10,229 nucleotides of DNA, taken from assembly GCA_965373045.1 (NCBI GenBank), contig CBDVEQ010000098.1:1-10229 (forward strand), read 5' to 3'. The notes beneath the pieces are model-generated. The model ran no database searches and was not told the origin of the DNA. It saw only the letters and a program-made list of their open reading frames with translations. The position numbers and the translations under genes are program-made. Source of the DNA: DAOVDI01 sp965373045. Its GTDB lineage: Bacteria > Acidobacteriota > Aminicenantia > Aminicenantales > Aminicenantaceae. Positions 1 through 6,989 of this stretch are shown one piece after another (within the stretch, counting starts at the first letter, position 1; each line of letters opens with the position of its first letter).

Positions 1-528
1 ATGGAGATCCAGCCGCAGGACCGCATCCTGGATCTGGGGTGCGGTACCGGACGGAATGCCAGGCTGATGCGGCCATTTCTGAATGCAAAAGGCTATATCC
101 TTGGGATGGATATTTCCGAGGAAATGGGAAGGCAGTTTAGCAGCAACAACCGGTCTTTTTCCAATGTGGATTTCAAGCTGGGACGGATCGATGAACCCAT
201 GACCTTTGATCAACCCTTTGATAAAGTGTTCATCAGTTTTGTTCTGCATGGATTTCCCCATAAGATGCGGCCGGCTGTGATCCGGAATGCTTTTCAGAAT
301 CTAAGAGCGGGCGGTGACTTTTGTATACTGGATTTTGCAGAGTTTTCCCTCAAGGATATGCCTTTCTATTATCGGATTCCCTTTAAAAAAATTGAATGTC
401 CCTATGCTTTTGATTTTATTGAACGGGACTGGAAGGCCATATTACGGGAATTGGGATTTGACGATTTTTCCGAAAAATTCTGGCTGAAGAAGTATGCCCG
501 CCTGCTAAAAGCAGAAAAAAGGCCTTGA
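1..528 (+). CDS. Class I SAM-dependent methyltransferase (UbiE/COQ5-like), 5' end probably outside the window
   Basis: Cytosolic methyltransferase of the Rossmann-fold SAM family; the substrate cannot be told. Seen in the 175 visible residues: motif I ILDLGCGTG (residues 9-17), the acidic end of strand beta2 in GMDIS (Asp37), a central FDKVFISFVLHGF strand (motif II/IV region), and LRAGGDFCILDFAEF, which matches the LKPGG..ilef strand of UbiE-like enzymes. Family members usually have 25-50 residues before motif I, whereas here only eight precede it. The ATG at base 1 is therefore probably an internal methionine and the true start lies upstream. The gene ends at a TGA with no terminator hairpin, and the next gene starts 60 bases later with its own ribosome site. 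A role in quinone methylation is possible because a polyprenyl synthase lies in the window, but that gene is on the other strand and about 3 kb away, so the link is weak. Confidence 0.85.
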   Translation: MEIQPQDRILDLGCGTGRNARLMRPFLNAKGYILGMDISEEMGRQFSSNNRSFSNVDFKLGRIDEPMTFDQPFDKVFISFVLHGFPHKMRPAVIRNAFQNLRAGGDFCILDFAEFSLKDMPFYYRIPFKKIECPYAFDFIERDWKAILRELGFDDFSEKFWLKKYARLLKAEKRP

Positions 529-588
529 TAAAAATTATTATCCACAGGATCAGATCCTTGTTTATATTCGACTTATGGAGGAAATGGA

Positions 589-1125
589 ATGAATACGCAA
601 CAAATCTTTCTTGGTCTTATTGAGTTTTTTCTGACCCTGTTCATAAGTTTTGTGTTGATTTTTTTCTGTTACAGGGTTTTTTTGGCTTTGACTCACAAAT
701 TTGATGAAGAAGAGCAGCTGAGACGGAAAAATGTTTCTGTGGGTCTTGTCCTGGGCGGGATCCTGCTTGGAGAGGCGATCATTGTCAAGCAGGCCATCTA
801 TCCAGTTATGGCTGTGGTCCAGCTCTTTATTCTTGGCGAAGATCGGAGTTTTTTTTCTTTTATAAAAACTCTTGGATTGTGTGTCGGTCACATTCTTTTG
901 ACGGGAGTCCTTGCCATAGGGGGTATTCTTATCAGTTTCTGGCTGTTTGACCGGCTGACTCCGCGTCTTGATCAATATGAAGAGATCAAACAGAATAATA
1001 TGGCTGTGGCGGTGTTTATGGCCCTATTTATTGTAGGAATCTGCCTCCTGTTGAGCACTGGTGTTTCCGGACTGGTAAAAGCCCTTATCCCGTTCCCGGA
1101 CATCGGTTCCATCTCCCTTAGATAA
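589..1125 (+). CDS. DUF350 family four-helix membrane protein with an internal duplication
   Basis: Predicted inner-membrane protein of 178 residues. Four hydrophobic segments are visible at about 9-34, 50-80, 93-120 and 138-165. The protein is built from two similar halves: an acidic stretch followed by a polar-Asn-helix unit appears at 39-65 (DEEEQLRRKNVSVGLVLGG) and again at 128-154 (DQYEEIKQNNMAVAVFMA). This repeated E-x-x-x-x-N-x-AVA pattern at a helix start is the hallmark of DUF350 (YjfL-type). The biochemical function of the family is not established; homologues often sit in membrane-stress neighbourhoods. The start is set by GGAGG at 577-581, seven bases before the ATG. The stop lies four bases before the transglutaminase-like gene, so the two are almost certainly cotranscribed. 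Confidence 0.8.
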   Translation: MNTQQIFLGLIEFFLTLFISFVLIFFCYRVFLALTHKFDEEEQLRRKNVSVGLVLGGILLGEAIIVKQAIYPVMAVVQLFILGEDRSFFSFIKTLGLCVGHILLTGVLAIGGILISFWLFDRLTPRLDQYEEIKQNNMAVAVFMALFIVGICLLLSTGVSGLVKALIPFPDIGSISLR

Positions 1126-1129
1126 GGTT

Positions 1130-2230
1130 ATGAGAATCCCTTTTTTTGTCTCTGTTTTCCTGTTGATCATGTTTGCCGGATTGATCTTAATTGCGTCTTT
1201 TTCTGGAGTTCAATCACCTGAGATCCAGGATTTAAAACGGAGCAAAGGTCAGCAGGCTTATAAAAATCGGAATTCGCTGTTGTTTCAAAAAAAAGAAGAA
1301 GGCGGAAAATTTCATTTGACTTATGGATGGAAAGGATTCATGGAGGTCAGCTACCTTATGACTTTTACTGTTTCAAAAGAGGACCTTCTTACATCAGAGG
1401 AAGAGATCGGTTATGTTCCGGAAGACCTGGACCATTATATTGAAGAAGGGCTGAAGTCTTTGCAGGAAGAAATGATCTCCTTTTTATCGGCATTTACCCA
1501 TGATATGATCAAAAAAAGCCCCTATGGACAGTACTTTATCGTCAAGAGTATCAACTCTATGAGTTTCAACATCAAAATATCAGCACCACGTGAAATTTAT
1601 GACAAAGTTAAAGAAGAATTTTCGAGAATAACCAGTAAGATCGCTGATGAACAGAACATCTATTTCAAGAGGCTCCAGAAGGAAAGATCCCGGCTGATAA
1701 AATCCTTCATTGAAAGCAAGGGACTCCGGTATTATGGGGAAAAGATCGGAGTGGATTATGGCCTTTGTGTGAAAAATAATCGGCAAAGGGTCAGACATGT
1801 GGTTGAAAAATTAAAGGACCTTAATCCCAAAAAAACTCTTGCGGGGTTTTTTACAGTCCTGCTCTCATTTATACAGAGGATCAAGTATGGAATTCCCCCT
1901 TTTAAGGAAGGGGACAGGTTGACTCTTGGCTTCTGGTCCCCTCCAAAAATATTTGTGAGCAATTTTGGAGATTGTGATTCGAAAAGCGTAGCATTTGCGG
2001 CTCTGTGGACGAATTTCCGAAAATATCCTCTTTTGCTCATCAAAATTCCCAACCATATGTTCATTGGCCTCGCGGTTCCCGTTTCCATGGAGAGTGGAAT
2101 TGTGATCAATGGTCTGCGCTACACCTTGTGTGAAGTCAGCGGGCCGGATATATGGCCTCCGGGATTGATCTCATCCTACAGCAGGATGTACATTGACAGC
2201 GGTCGATTTTCCTATGAACTGATCAAATAA
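1130..2230 (+). CDS. Membrane-anchored transglutaminase-like superfamily protein
   Basis: A 366-residue protein with an N-terminal hydrophobic segment (about 4-25), either a signal anchor or signal peptide, so the rest should lie outside the cytoplasm. The middle (about 90-230) is charged and helical without a family I recognise. The C-terminal part has transglutaminase-like core signatures: FGDCDSKS around Cys282, NHMF with His309, and a following TLCEVSG strand whose Glu335 could fill the position of the third catalytic acid. GDC(D/E)-K and H-x-F are typical of bacterial transglutaminase-like (papain-fold) proteins, which include proteases and amide-forming enzymes; which reaction applies here is unknown. 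It follows the DUF350 gene after four bases, with only a weak AAGG in front, suggesting translational coupling. No terminator is visible after it. The catalytic assignment rests on motif reading only. Confidence 0.68.
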   Translation: MRIPFFVSVFLLIMFAGLILIASFSGVQSPEIQDLKRSKGQQAYKNRNSLLFQKKEEGGKFHLTYGWKGFMEVSYLMTFTVSKEDLLTSEEEIGYVPEDLDHYIEEGLKSLQEEMISFLSAFTHDMIKKSPYGQYFIVKSINSMSFNIKISAPREIYDKVKEEFSRITSKIADEQNIYFKRLQKERSRLIKSFIESKGLRYYGEKIGVDYGLCVKNNRQRVRHVVEKLKDLNPKKTLAGFFTVLLSFIQRIKYGIPPFKEGDRLTLGFWSPPKIFVSNFGDCDSKSVAFAALWTNFRKYPLLLIKIPNHMFIGLAVPVSMESGIVINGLRYTLCEVSGPDIWPPGLISSYSRMYIDSGRFSYELIK

Positions 2231-2294
2231 TAAGAACCGTTTGTCCCGTTCATCTCGTTATCTCGAGTAGGAAATGCAAGCTGGATAATATCGG

Positions 2295-2323
2295 TTGAAA
2301 TTAGGGATGGTTTCTGTTATATT
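2295..2323 (+). promoter_or_regulatory. Sigma70-type promoter for rpoZ
   Basis: TTGAAA at 2295-2300 and TATATT at 2318-2323 are separated by exactly 17 bases, in the gap after the transglutaminase-like gene. Transcription would begin near 2330 and give a leader of roughly 27 bases that includes the ribosome site AGGAG at 2346-2350. This suggests rpoZ is expressed independently of the upstream pair. Confidence 0.6.
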
Positions 2324-2356
2324 TTTTGTTTATAAAGATTTTAACAGGAGAAAGAT

Positions 2357-2680
2357 TTGGTGAATGAATACGGTGGAATAGACAGTAAGTTCAGATATGT
2401 CATCGTGGCGTCCTTGCGGGCCAAGGAGCTTTTAAGGGGGGCCAAGTCCAAGATAAAATCCAGGTCAAAAAATCTTATCCGTGTCGCTCAGGAAGAAGTT
2501 AAAAGCGGCATTATCGATTATAAGATTATTGAACCTGGTCAAGATACAACTCCTGAAAAAGAAGATGAAAAATTCATCGGAGAAAAACTGGTGCAGGAAA
2601 TAGCGAGAGAAGAATTTGAAATGGCAACTAAAACAAAAGCTGATAAGAAAAAACCTGAAAAATCCAAAAAAAAATCATAA
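2357..2680 (+). CDS. rpoZ: DNA-directed RNA polymerase omega subunit
   Basis: Small subunit that helps fold and retain the beta' subunit in the RNA polymerase core. The N-terminal half carries the omega signature: RYVIVASLRAKELLRG at 13-28 (family R(F/Y)xLVxxAAxRAxxLxxG), then NLIRVAQEEVKSGII at 39-53, which matches the conserved A-xx-E-xxx-G-x-I helix. After residue 60 the sequence becomes an acidic, then strongly lysine-rich tail (about 91-107) unlike the compact enterobacterial form; the length (107) is somewhat above the usual 70-95. The start is not certain: TTG at 2357 and GTG at 2360 are adjacent, six and nine bases after AGGAG (2346-2350). Unlike in many bacteria, no guanylate kinase gene lies beside it. 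Its stop codon overlaps the end of the CYTH gene on the other strand. Confidence 0.85.
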   Translation: MVNEYGGIDSKFRYVIVASLRAKELLRGAKSKIKSRSKNLIRVAQEEVKSGIIDYKIIEPGQDTTPEKEDEKFIGEKLVQEIAREEFEMATKTKADKKKPEKSKKKS

Positions 2681-3196
2681 CTTCTTCCTATCAATGTTTT
2701 CCAGTATTAGCTGGATATAATCATTTTTAATAAATTCTTTTTTTGAAAATCCCAAGGATTTTGAGAAATGGACAATATCGCTTTGTTTTCCTTCCAGCTC
2801 CAGGAAGTTTCCGACCTCTGTTTCATCCAGACAGATTACCAGTTTTTTTATCCTGAACCGGGTTCTGAATTTTTTGTAAGTAAAAACAGATTGAAGTCCC
2901 AGTGACTTTAGGATCTTTTTCATGTGTGTGATATTTTTGATCTCGGTTTCGAATTCCTCCCGGATTTTAAATTTTCGTGATTTTTTCGGAGTGCCTTTAA
3001 AAGTCAAAAAGTGTTTTTTCCCAATAGTCCTGAGTCGTACAGCCTGCTTTTTTCCCCGAAGCTGGGCGGATGGATAATCATACAGGATGTTTTCTTCAAA
3101 AGACCTCTCCTGCTCCAGAACTGCACCGATATCCAGAAGCTTGTTTCGGATGTCTTTGATATTAGGGACAGGGATCTTAACCTCGATTTCGATCAT
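2675..3196 (-). CDS. CYTH domain protein, class IV adenylate cyclase / triphosphatase type (CyaB-like)
   Basis: CYTH (triphosphate tunnel metalloenzyme) proteins bind triphosphate substrates in a beta-barrel; activities include adenylate cyclase, thiamine triphosphatase and inorganic triphosphatase. Seen in 173 residues: the N-terminal ExExK (Glu3, Glu5, Lys7), VRLR (Arg54, Arg56), LTFKG (Lys67), REEFETEI (Arg79 and alternating Glu), KKFRTRF (Arg111, Arg113), and LDETEVGNFLELEG (Asp124, Glu133, Glu135). The full set of tunnel residues looks present, so it should be active. The length matches CyaB/class IV proteins and no CHAD domain is attached. It is the last gene of a minus-strand run, 11 bases after the polyprenyl synthase and with no clear ribosome site, so it is probably coupled. 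Which of the activities applies cannot be read from the sequence. Confidence 0.82.
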   Translation of the reverse strand: MIEIEVKIPVPNIKDIRNKLLDIGAVLEQERSFEENILYDYPSAQLRGKKQAVRLRTIGKKHFLTFKGTPKKSRKFKIREEFETEIKNITHMKKILKSLGLQSVFTYKKFRTRFRIKKLVICLDETEVGNFLELEGKQSDIVHFSKSLGFSKKEFIKNDYIQLILENIDRKKL

Positions 3197-3207
3197 GCTT
3201 AAAGGGT

Positions 3208-4230
3208 CTATTTATTTCTGACCAGAATATAATCCGATATAAGGGAAAGAGCTTTCCTGTGATCGGATTCTGCAAAATTCTGAATGATGTTTTTGGCTTT
3301 TAAAGAATAATCTTCCGCTTTCTGATAGGAGTATTCAAGGGCTCCGTTGGACTGGATGACGGATAGAATTTTCTGCTTAAAGCCCTTTTCTTTATCCGGA
3401 TTTGCGATGAACTTTTTAATGTTACTGCGGTCTAGCAGGCTGCCGTTGTATAAAGTGTAGATCAAGGGAAGGGTGATGCGACCTTCAGCCATGTCGGATA
3501 ATACAGGTTTCCCAATGGTTTTTTCATCCCCCTTATAATCAAGGATGTCATCTATGATCTGAAAGGACATTCCCAGATATGTGCCAAAAGCGATAAGGTC
3601 TGTTTTTTCCTTTTCAGAGGCGTCGCCCAGAACTCCTCCCAATAGACAGGAAGTGGAAAAAAGAGCCGCTGTTTTTTTATTGATGATCTCCAGATATTGA
3701 TCCTCTTCGATATCCAGATTTCCCGTCATATAATATTCAAAGAGTTCCCCGTCGATCATCTCCGCCGATGTGTCTGACAGGATGCGTATGATCTGCGGGT
3801 TGGAACTCAACAGAGAACGTCCGATGGTCTTGATATAAAGATAATCCCCGAGGAGCACGGTGATGTTAGGGCCCCACTTTGCGTGGACGGTTTTCCCCCC
3901 TCGCCTTAGATTGGAATTGTCAATGATGTCGTCATGGATTAGGCTGGCTGTATGAAGAGCCTCGACGAGAGAGCACATCAGGATGTCTTCATGCCCCTTA
4001 TAATCAAAGAGCCTAGAACTTAATAAGACCAGGGCAGGCCGTATCCGTTTCCCCTTTTTTTTAAAAATGTAGGAGTTAATCTCGGAAATAAGGGGGTTGG
4101 ATGATCCAGAAAAATCCTGCATGGAATTTTCGACCTGATCGAGTTTCTTTTGAATAGTCCTATAAATATTCGAAAGCGAAGGATTCTTCTGAACCGTTTT
4201 TTTGACATCAATGCTATTTTTAAAGCTCAT
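3208..4230 (-). CDS. Polyprenyl diphosphate synthase (long-chain trans-isoprenyl type, IspB/HepT-like)
   Basis: Cytosolic enzyme that extends allylic diphosphates with isopentenyl diphosphate to make the isoprenoid tail of quinones. Seen in 340 residues: GKRIRP at 60-65 (diphosphate binding), the first aspartate-rich motif DDIID at 100-104 followed by NSNLRRG, GDYLY at 128-132, and the second motif FQIIDDILDYKGD with Asp227, Asp228 and Asp231. The residue five places before the first motif is Ala95, a small side chain, which in this family goes with long products (around C30-C45) rather than farnesyl or geranylgeranyl; the exact length is inference. The first ATG gives a normal N-terminal helix. 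No strong ribosome site is visible. It lies 23 bases after tatD and 11 before the CYTH gene, so the three probably form one transcript. Confidence 0.9.
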   Translation of the reverse strand: MSFKNSIDVKKTVQKNPSLSNIYRTIQKKLDQVENSMQDFSGSSNPLISEINSYIFKKKGKRIRPALVLLSSRLFDYKGHEDILMCSLVEALHTASLIHDDIIDNSNLRRGGKTVHAKWGPNITVLLGDYLYIKTIGRSLLSSNPQIIRILSDTSAEMIDGELFEYYMTGNLDIEEDQYLEIINKKTAALFSTSCLLGGVLGDASEKEKTDLIAFGTYLGMSFQIIDDILDYKGDEKTIGKPVLSDMAEGRITLPLIYTLYNGSLLDRSNIKKFIANPDKEKGFKQKILSVIQSNGALEYSYQKAEDYSLKAKNIIQNFAESDHRKALSLISDYILVRNK

Positions 4231-4253
4231 TTTATAATAACTTTACTATATTA

Positions 4254-5063
4254 TCATCTCATCTTTGCTATTTCAAACAGAAAGCAATCTTCAAAGTTTT
4301 TTGTAGTCCTGCGTGCAAGTTCTTCGTAGGGGATATTTTTCAGGGAGGCCAACAATTTGGCAGTTTCCTTAACATAGACAGGTTCATTCCTTTTGACCTT
4401 CCCCCGGAATGGGACCGGAGTCAAATAGGGAGCATCTGTTTCCACAAGAAGTCGTTCGATAGGGATTTTTTTTGCTATTTCCCGCAGGTTAAAAGCCCCG
4501 GGAAATGTCAGGATTCCTGAAAAGGAGATATAGAAATTATTATCCAGCATTTTTTTGGCCATATCCCAATCTTCAGTAAAACAGTGAAGAACGCCGCCAC
4601 GTGAAAATTGCATCTGATCGATACTTTCCATAATCTCTTTTGAAGAGTTTCGGCTGTGAATAATGACCGGGAGATCGAGTTCCTGTGCGATCAAGAGCTG
4701 GTCACGAAATACAGGGATCTGGGCTTCAGATGAAGAGAAATCGTAGTGAAAGTCCAATCCGATCTCTCCGATGGCGTTGATGATCTTATCAGAGGCCATA
4801 TTCTTGAGCTGCTCAAGAAAAGCCTTTTGATAATCTTTGGCTTGATGGGGATGAACACCGGCTGCAAGGATGATATTGTCATATATGCTTACAAGATCCA
4901 GGGCGATCTCTAAGCGCTCTGGCTCGGTAAGATCCGCAGGGCAGAGAATGGCGGAAATATCTTCCTTAAATGCACGTTCGATGACATCTTTCCTGTCCCC
5001 GTCAAAATCCTCCATGTTAATATGAGCATGAGAGTCGACGATTTTGGATGAAAATAATTCCAT
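4254..5063 (-). CDS. tatD: TatD family metal-dependent hydrolase (DNase)
   Basis: Amidohydrolase-fold nuclease acting on DNA ends and repair intermediates, cytosolic. All metal ligands are visible in 269 residues: HxH at His12 and His14 (VDSHAHIN), Glu100 in GEIGLDFHYD, His136 in IIHSR, His160 in LHCF and Asp210 in VETDAPYLTP. Length and motif order are those of typical TatD/YcfH proteins. The first ATG is chosen because the family starts only a few residues before VDSH. There is no Shine-Dalgarno sequence in front of it; the upstream bases are AAT-rich, and the stem of a strong hairpin ends only 18 bases before the start. Expression therefore probably depends on read-through from the DUF885 gene or on a promoter within the hairpin region. 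It opens the tatD, polyprenyl synthase, CYTH run. Confidence 0.92.
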   Translation of the reverse strand: MELFSSKIVDSHAHINMEDFDGDRKDVIERAFKEDISAILCPADLTEPERLEIALDLVSIYDNIILAAGVHPHQAKDYQKAFLEQLKNMASDKIINAIGEIGLDFHYDFSSSEAQIPVFRDQLLIAQELDLPVIIHSRNSSKEIMESIDQMQFSRGGVLHCFTEDWDMAKKMLDNNFYISFSGILTFPGAFNLREIAKKIPIERLLVETDAPYLTPVPFRGKVKRNEPVYVKETAKLLASLKNIPYEELARRTTKNFEDCFLFEIAKMR

Positions 5064-5081
5064 ATTATTGGCTTAAAAGAA

Positions 5082-5110
5082 ATCAGGCCCGCTGAAAAAA
5101 CGGGCCTGAT
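5082..5110 (-). terminator. Rho-independent terminator after the DUF885 gene
   Basis: A perfect 10-base inverted repeat, ATCAGGCCCG and CGGGCCTGAT, encloses a nine-base loop. On the minus strand it is followed by a broken T tract (TTTCTTTTA). It lies 31 bases beyond the DUF885 stop and 18 bases before the tatD start. The right arm and loop are partly repeated at 5119-5140. Confidence 0.75.
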
Positions 5111-5140
5111 GATGTTATGCTGAAAAAACCGGCGCCTGAT
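5091..5140. repeat. Short direct duplication in the DUF885-tatD gap
   Basis: The unit GCTGAAAAAAC-GGGCCTGAT at 5091-5110 is repeated with small changes as GCTGAAAAAAC-CGGCGCCTGAT at 5119-5140, with eight bases between. The first copy supplies the loop and right arm of the terminator; the second abuts the DUF885 stop codon. The left arm of the hairpin could partly pair with the second copy as well. Confidence 0.6.
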
Positions 5141-5141
5141 C

Positions 5142-6905
5142 CTACTGGAGAATCTTCTTTTTCAGATTGCGGATTGGAATGGCTCCGTACTTGAGAAGCT
5201 CATCCAGAAATTCCTTCCGGTTGAAAGAAGGGCCTTTCTTCTGTCTGTATTCTTTTTCTATATCCTGTAATTCTTGTAAACCAATATAAGCATAGGCGAC
5301 TAGGCCCGGGTTGAGAGCAATTTCCTGGAACTTGCGTTCTGCTTCGGCTTTTGTCTGGAAACCGGCCAGAGTCATGTAGCTGATCGCTTTATCTTTTGTC
5401 ATTCCGCTTTCATGAATATTGTATTCAAGGATGAAATTTTGGACGGCTCTCAACTGATATTTCAACTGGCTCAACCTCACACGGGTGTTATAATTTCTGA
5501 ATCCAGCCTTTACGAACATTTCTTCAAAATAGAGCGGCCATCCTTTTATAAGAAGTTTGTTCGCATAGATCTTTTTGATGAAAGACGGATTTTTTCGTGT
5601 GAAAACCGTCGGGACGAAAGTGCCTGGGTAGATATTTCGTATGATCCAGAATGGGATGAGAAAATTATTATACTCCTCCAACATGGAAGTGATCTGCTCT
5701 TCAGTCGAAGTATGGTTAAATGGGGCGATTTGGAAAGTATAAGTACTGTTTGTTTTGTAGTATCCGGGAACGGCCAGCCGAAACCATTTTTTCCCCTGGT
5801 ATTCAACAGGCATTGTTTCGATGGTCAGACCTTCGATCGGAAGGGAACAAAAATCCTTTTCCATGATGAAGTCTTTAATCTCGATGACCAAGTTTTTAAT
5901 ATTCCCCAAGAATTCTTCTTTGGAAGAGTGCTCGTTTTTGATCTTGTCCAGAACATGTTTGATAACGACGTTCCTCAACTGTTCTTCGGTAATATTAGGA
6001 GGGTTATCAAGGTTGATCTTGGGATCCATGATTTTATAAAGAGGAATGCAGCAGAGGAACATCTCGCGGCGTATGTTTTTATAGTCGGCTTGAGCTCTGG
6101 CAATAAGGTCTTGAATGGGGATAGTGTTCTGTAAAGTGTTCCGCATGAGCCTGGGGTGAGCTTCTCCAAGCATGAAAGTTCCTGTGGAACGGGCAAGGAG
6201 CTCACCTTTTAGGAAACTCTCATAGGCTTCAAGCTCAGGTACGGCTTTGGCAAAATATTTTTCAATGTTCTTCTTCTGGGAAGCGGGAGCCTGTGCAACC
6301 CATTGGGCAAGGTCGTTCTTATAAAAACCGAGGATGGAAGGAAACTGATTGATGGCGGTTTCCGTAAATATCTGGGCGGGTGTTTTAAGATTTTCACGTG
6401 CCTGTTTCAGAAGCTTAGGAAGTACCTTTAATCTCTCAGCGATGTTTTTTGCTTTTGCCTCTTCTGCGATGGAACCATCATTGATCAGGCTTCTGATACA
6501 GTTGTTGAAAATGTCATTATAGAACAGTGGATTGTATTCCCACGGAATGATCCTCTCATGACGCATAAGCTCCAGATCCAAGCCATCAATGACTATTTCC
6601 TGGTCGATCTGAAAGTCTTCACTGAGAATTGTCTTGTCAACTTTTGTTATCAATTCTTGGTTGAACTTGTCTAGTTCATCCTGCCGTTTTTCGAGGTTTT
6701 TAATGCTTAAATTCTCAAGTTTGCCGTCGTAATTATGATAGCCGGCCATGGTTGCTGATGTGGGATAAAATTTCCATAGTGCATCCAGATAATCATCCAG
6801 AACTTTCTGAAACTTTGCGTCTTCCTTGTTTTGCTGGGAAAGTCCTATCCCAGAAGAAAAAACAAAAACAGCCAGGATGACGAGTGGGGTTAAAAATTTT
6901 TTCAT
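5142..6905 (-). CDS. Exported DUF885 family protein, with the metal-binding motif altered
   Basis: DUF885 proteins are exported or lipoprotein, often annotated as putative zinc-dependent peptidases. I place the start at 6905: AAGGAGGG lies just before that ATG, and the encoded MKKFLTPLVILAVFVFSSGIGLS is a good signal peptide, probably cut near residue 23. The longer frame from 6935 would begin upstream of the ribosome site. In the 587-residue protein, family features are PTSATMAGYHNYDG (48-61), GEAHPR..QNTIP in the middle, a GWPLYFEE segment at 455-462 matching EGWALYxE, and a C-terminal AYAYIGLQEL...FLDELLKYGAIPIRNL. Where the family normally has HE-xx-PGH, this protein reads RNIYPGT at 423-429, and the later EGW is KGW and FHD is FLD. 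The fold looks kept but the usual ligands are not, so it may not be a conventional metallopeptidase. It lies 113 bases after the ketoacyl synthase gene and has its own terminator. Confidence 0.75.
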   Translation of the reverse strand: MKKFLTPLVILAVFVFSSGIGLSQQNKEDAKFQKVLDDYLDALWKFYPTSATMAGYHNYDGKLENLSIKNLEKRQDELDKFNQELITKVDKTILSEDFQIDQEIVIDGLDLELMRHERIIPWEYNPLFYNDIFNNCIRSLINDGSIAEEAKAKNIAERLKVLPKLLKQARENLKTPAQIFTETAINQFPSILGFYKNDLAQWVAQAPASQKKNIEKYFAKAVPELEAYESFLKGELLARSTGTFMLGEAHPRLMRNTLQNTIPIQDLIARAQADYKNIRREMFLCCIPLYKIMDPKINLDNPPNITEEQLRNVVIKHVLDKIKNEHSSKEEFLGNIKNLVIEIKDFIMEKDFCSLPIEGLTIETMPVEYQGKKWFRLAVPGYYKTNSTYTFQIAPFNHTSTEEQITSMLEEYNNFLIPFWIIRNIYPGTFVPTVFTRKNPSFIKKIYANKLLIKGWPLYFEEMFVKAGFRNYNTRVRLSQLKYQLRAVQNFILEYNIHESGMTKDKAISYMTLAGFQTKAEAERKFQEIALNPGLVAYAYIGLQELQDIEKEYRQKKGPSFNRKEFLDELLKYGAIPIRNLKKKILQ

Positions 6906-6972
6906 AGTGCCCTCCTTGAAAAAATCGTTTTTCATGTTTCGATGCAGGCTTAAAAATTGAAGTGAAAGCCTA

Positions 6973-6989
6973 TCACAATTTCATTGTGA
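6973..6989. promoter_or_regulatory. Palindrome upstream of the DUF885 gene, possible operator
   Basis: TCACAAT-TTC-ATTGTGA is a perfect seven-base inverted repeat with a three-base centre, 68 bases upstream of the DUF885 start. On the minus strand a weak TTGCTT lies just before it and a GATAGG-like sequence just after, so a repressor bound here would sit within a possible promoter. The A+T-rich stem has no following T run in either direction, so it is not a good terminator. The function is inferred. Confidence 0.3.

Noticed and set aside
546..558. AGGATC-A-GATCCT palindrome upstream of the DUF350 gene
   Set aside because: A one-base centre cannot form a hairpin loop and there is no good -35/-10 pair around it; a 13-base palindrome of GATC words may be chance.
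562..975. 137-codon open frame on the minus strand across the DUF350 gene
   Set aside because: It is the complement of a clear four-helix membrane protein; the lysine- and glutamine-rich translation is typical of an antisense shadow.
1756..2109. 117-codon minus-strand open frame over the transglutaminase-like gene
   Set aside because: Its translation has no recognisable motif, while the plus strand encodes the GDCD and NHMF catalytic motifs here.
1..4230. A quinone-synthesis cluster linking the methyltransferase and the polyprenyl synthase
   Set aside because: They are on opposite strands, about 3 kb apart, with unrelated genes between; nothing else of the pathway is present.
5412..6134. 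240-codon open frame on the plus strand inside the DUF885 gene
   Set aside because: It lies entirely antisense to a gene with signal peptide, ribosome site and family motifs; its translation matches no family and has no ribosome site.
6906..6935. Upstream start at 6935 for the DUF885 gene
   Set aside because: AAGGAGGG lies between this ATG and the one at 6905, and the signal peptide starts at 6905; the ten extra residues look like leader sequence.
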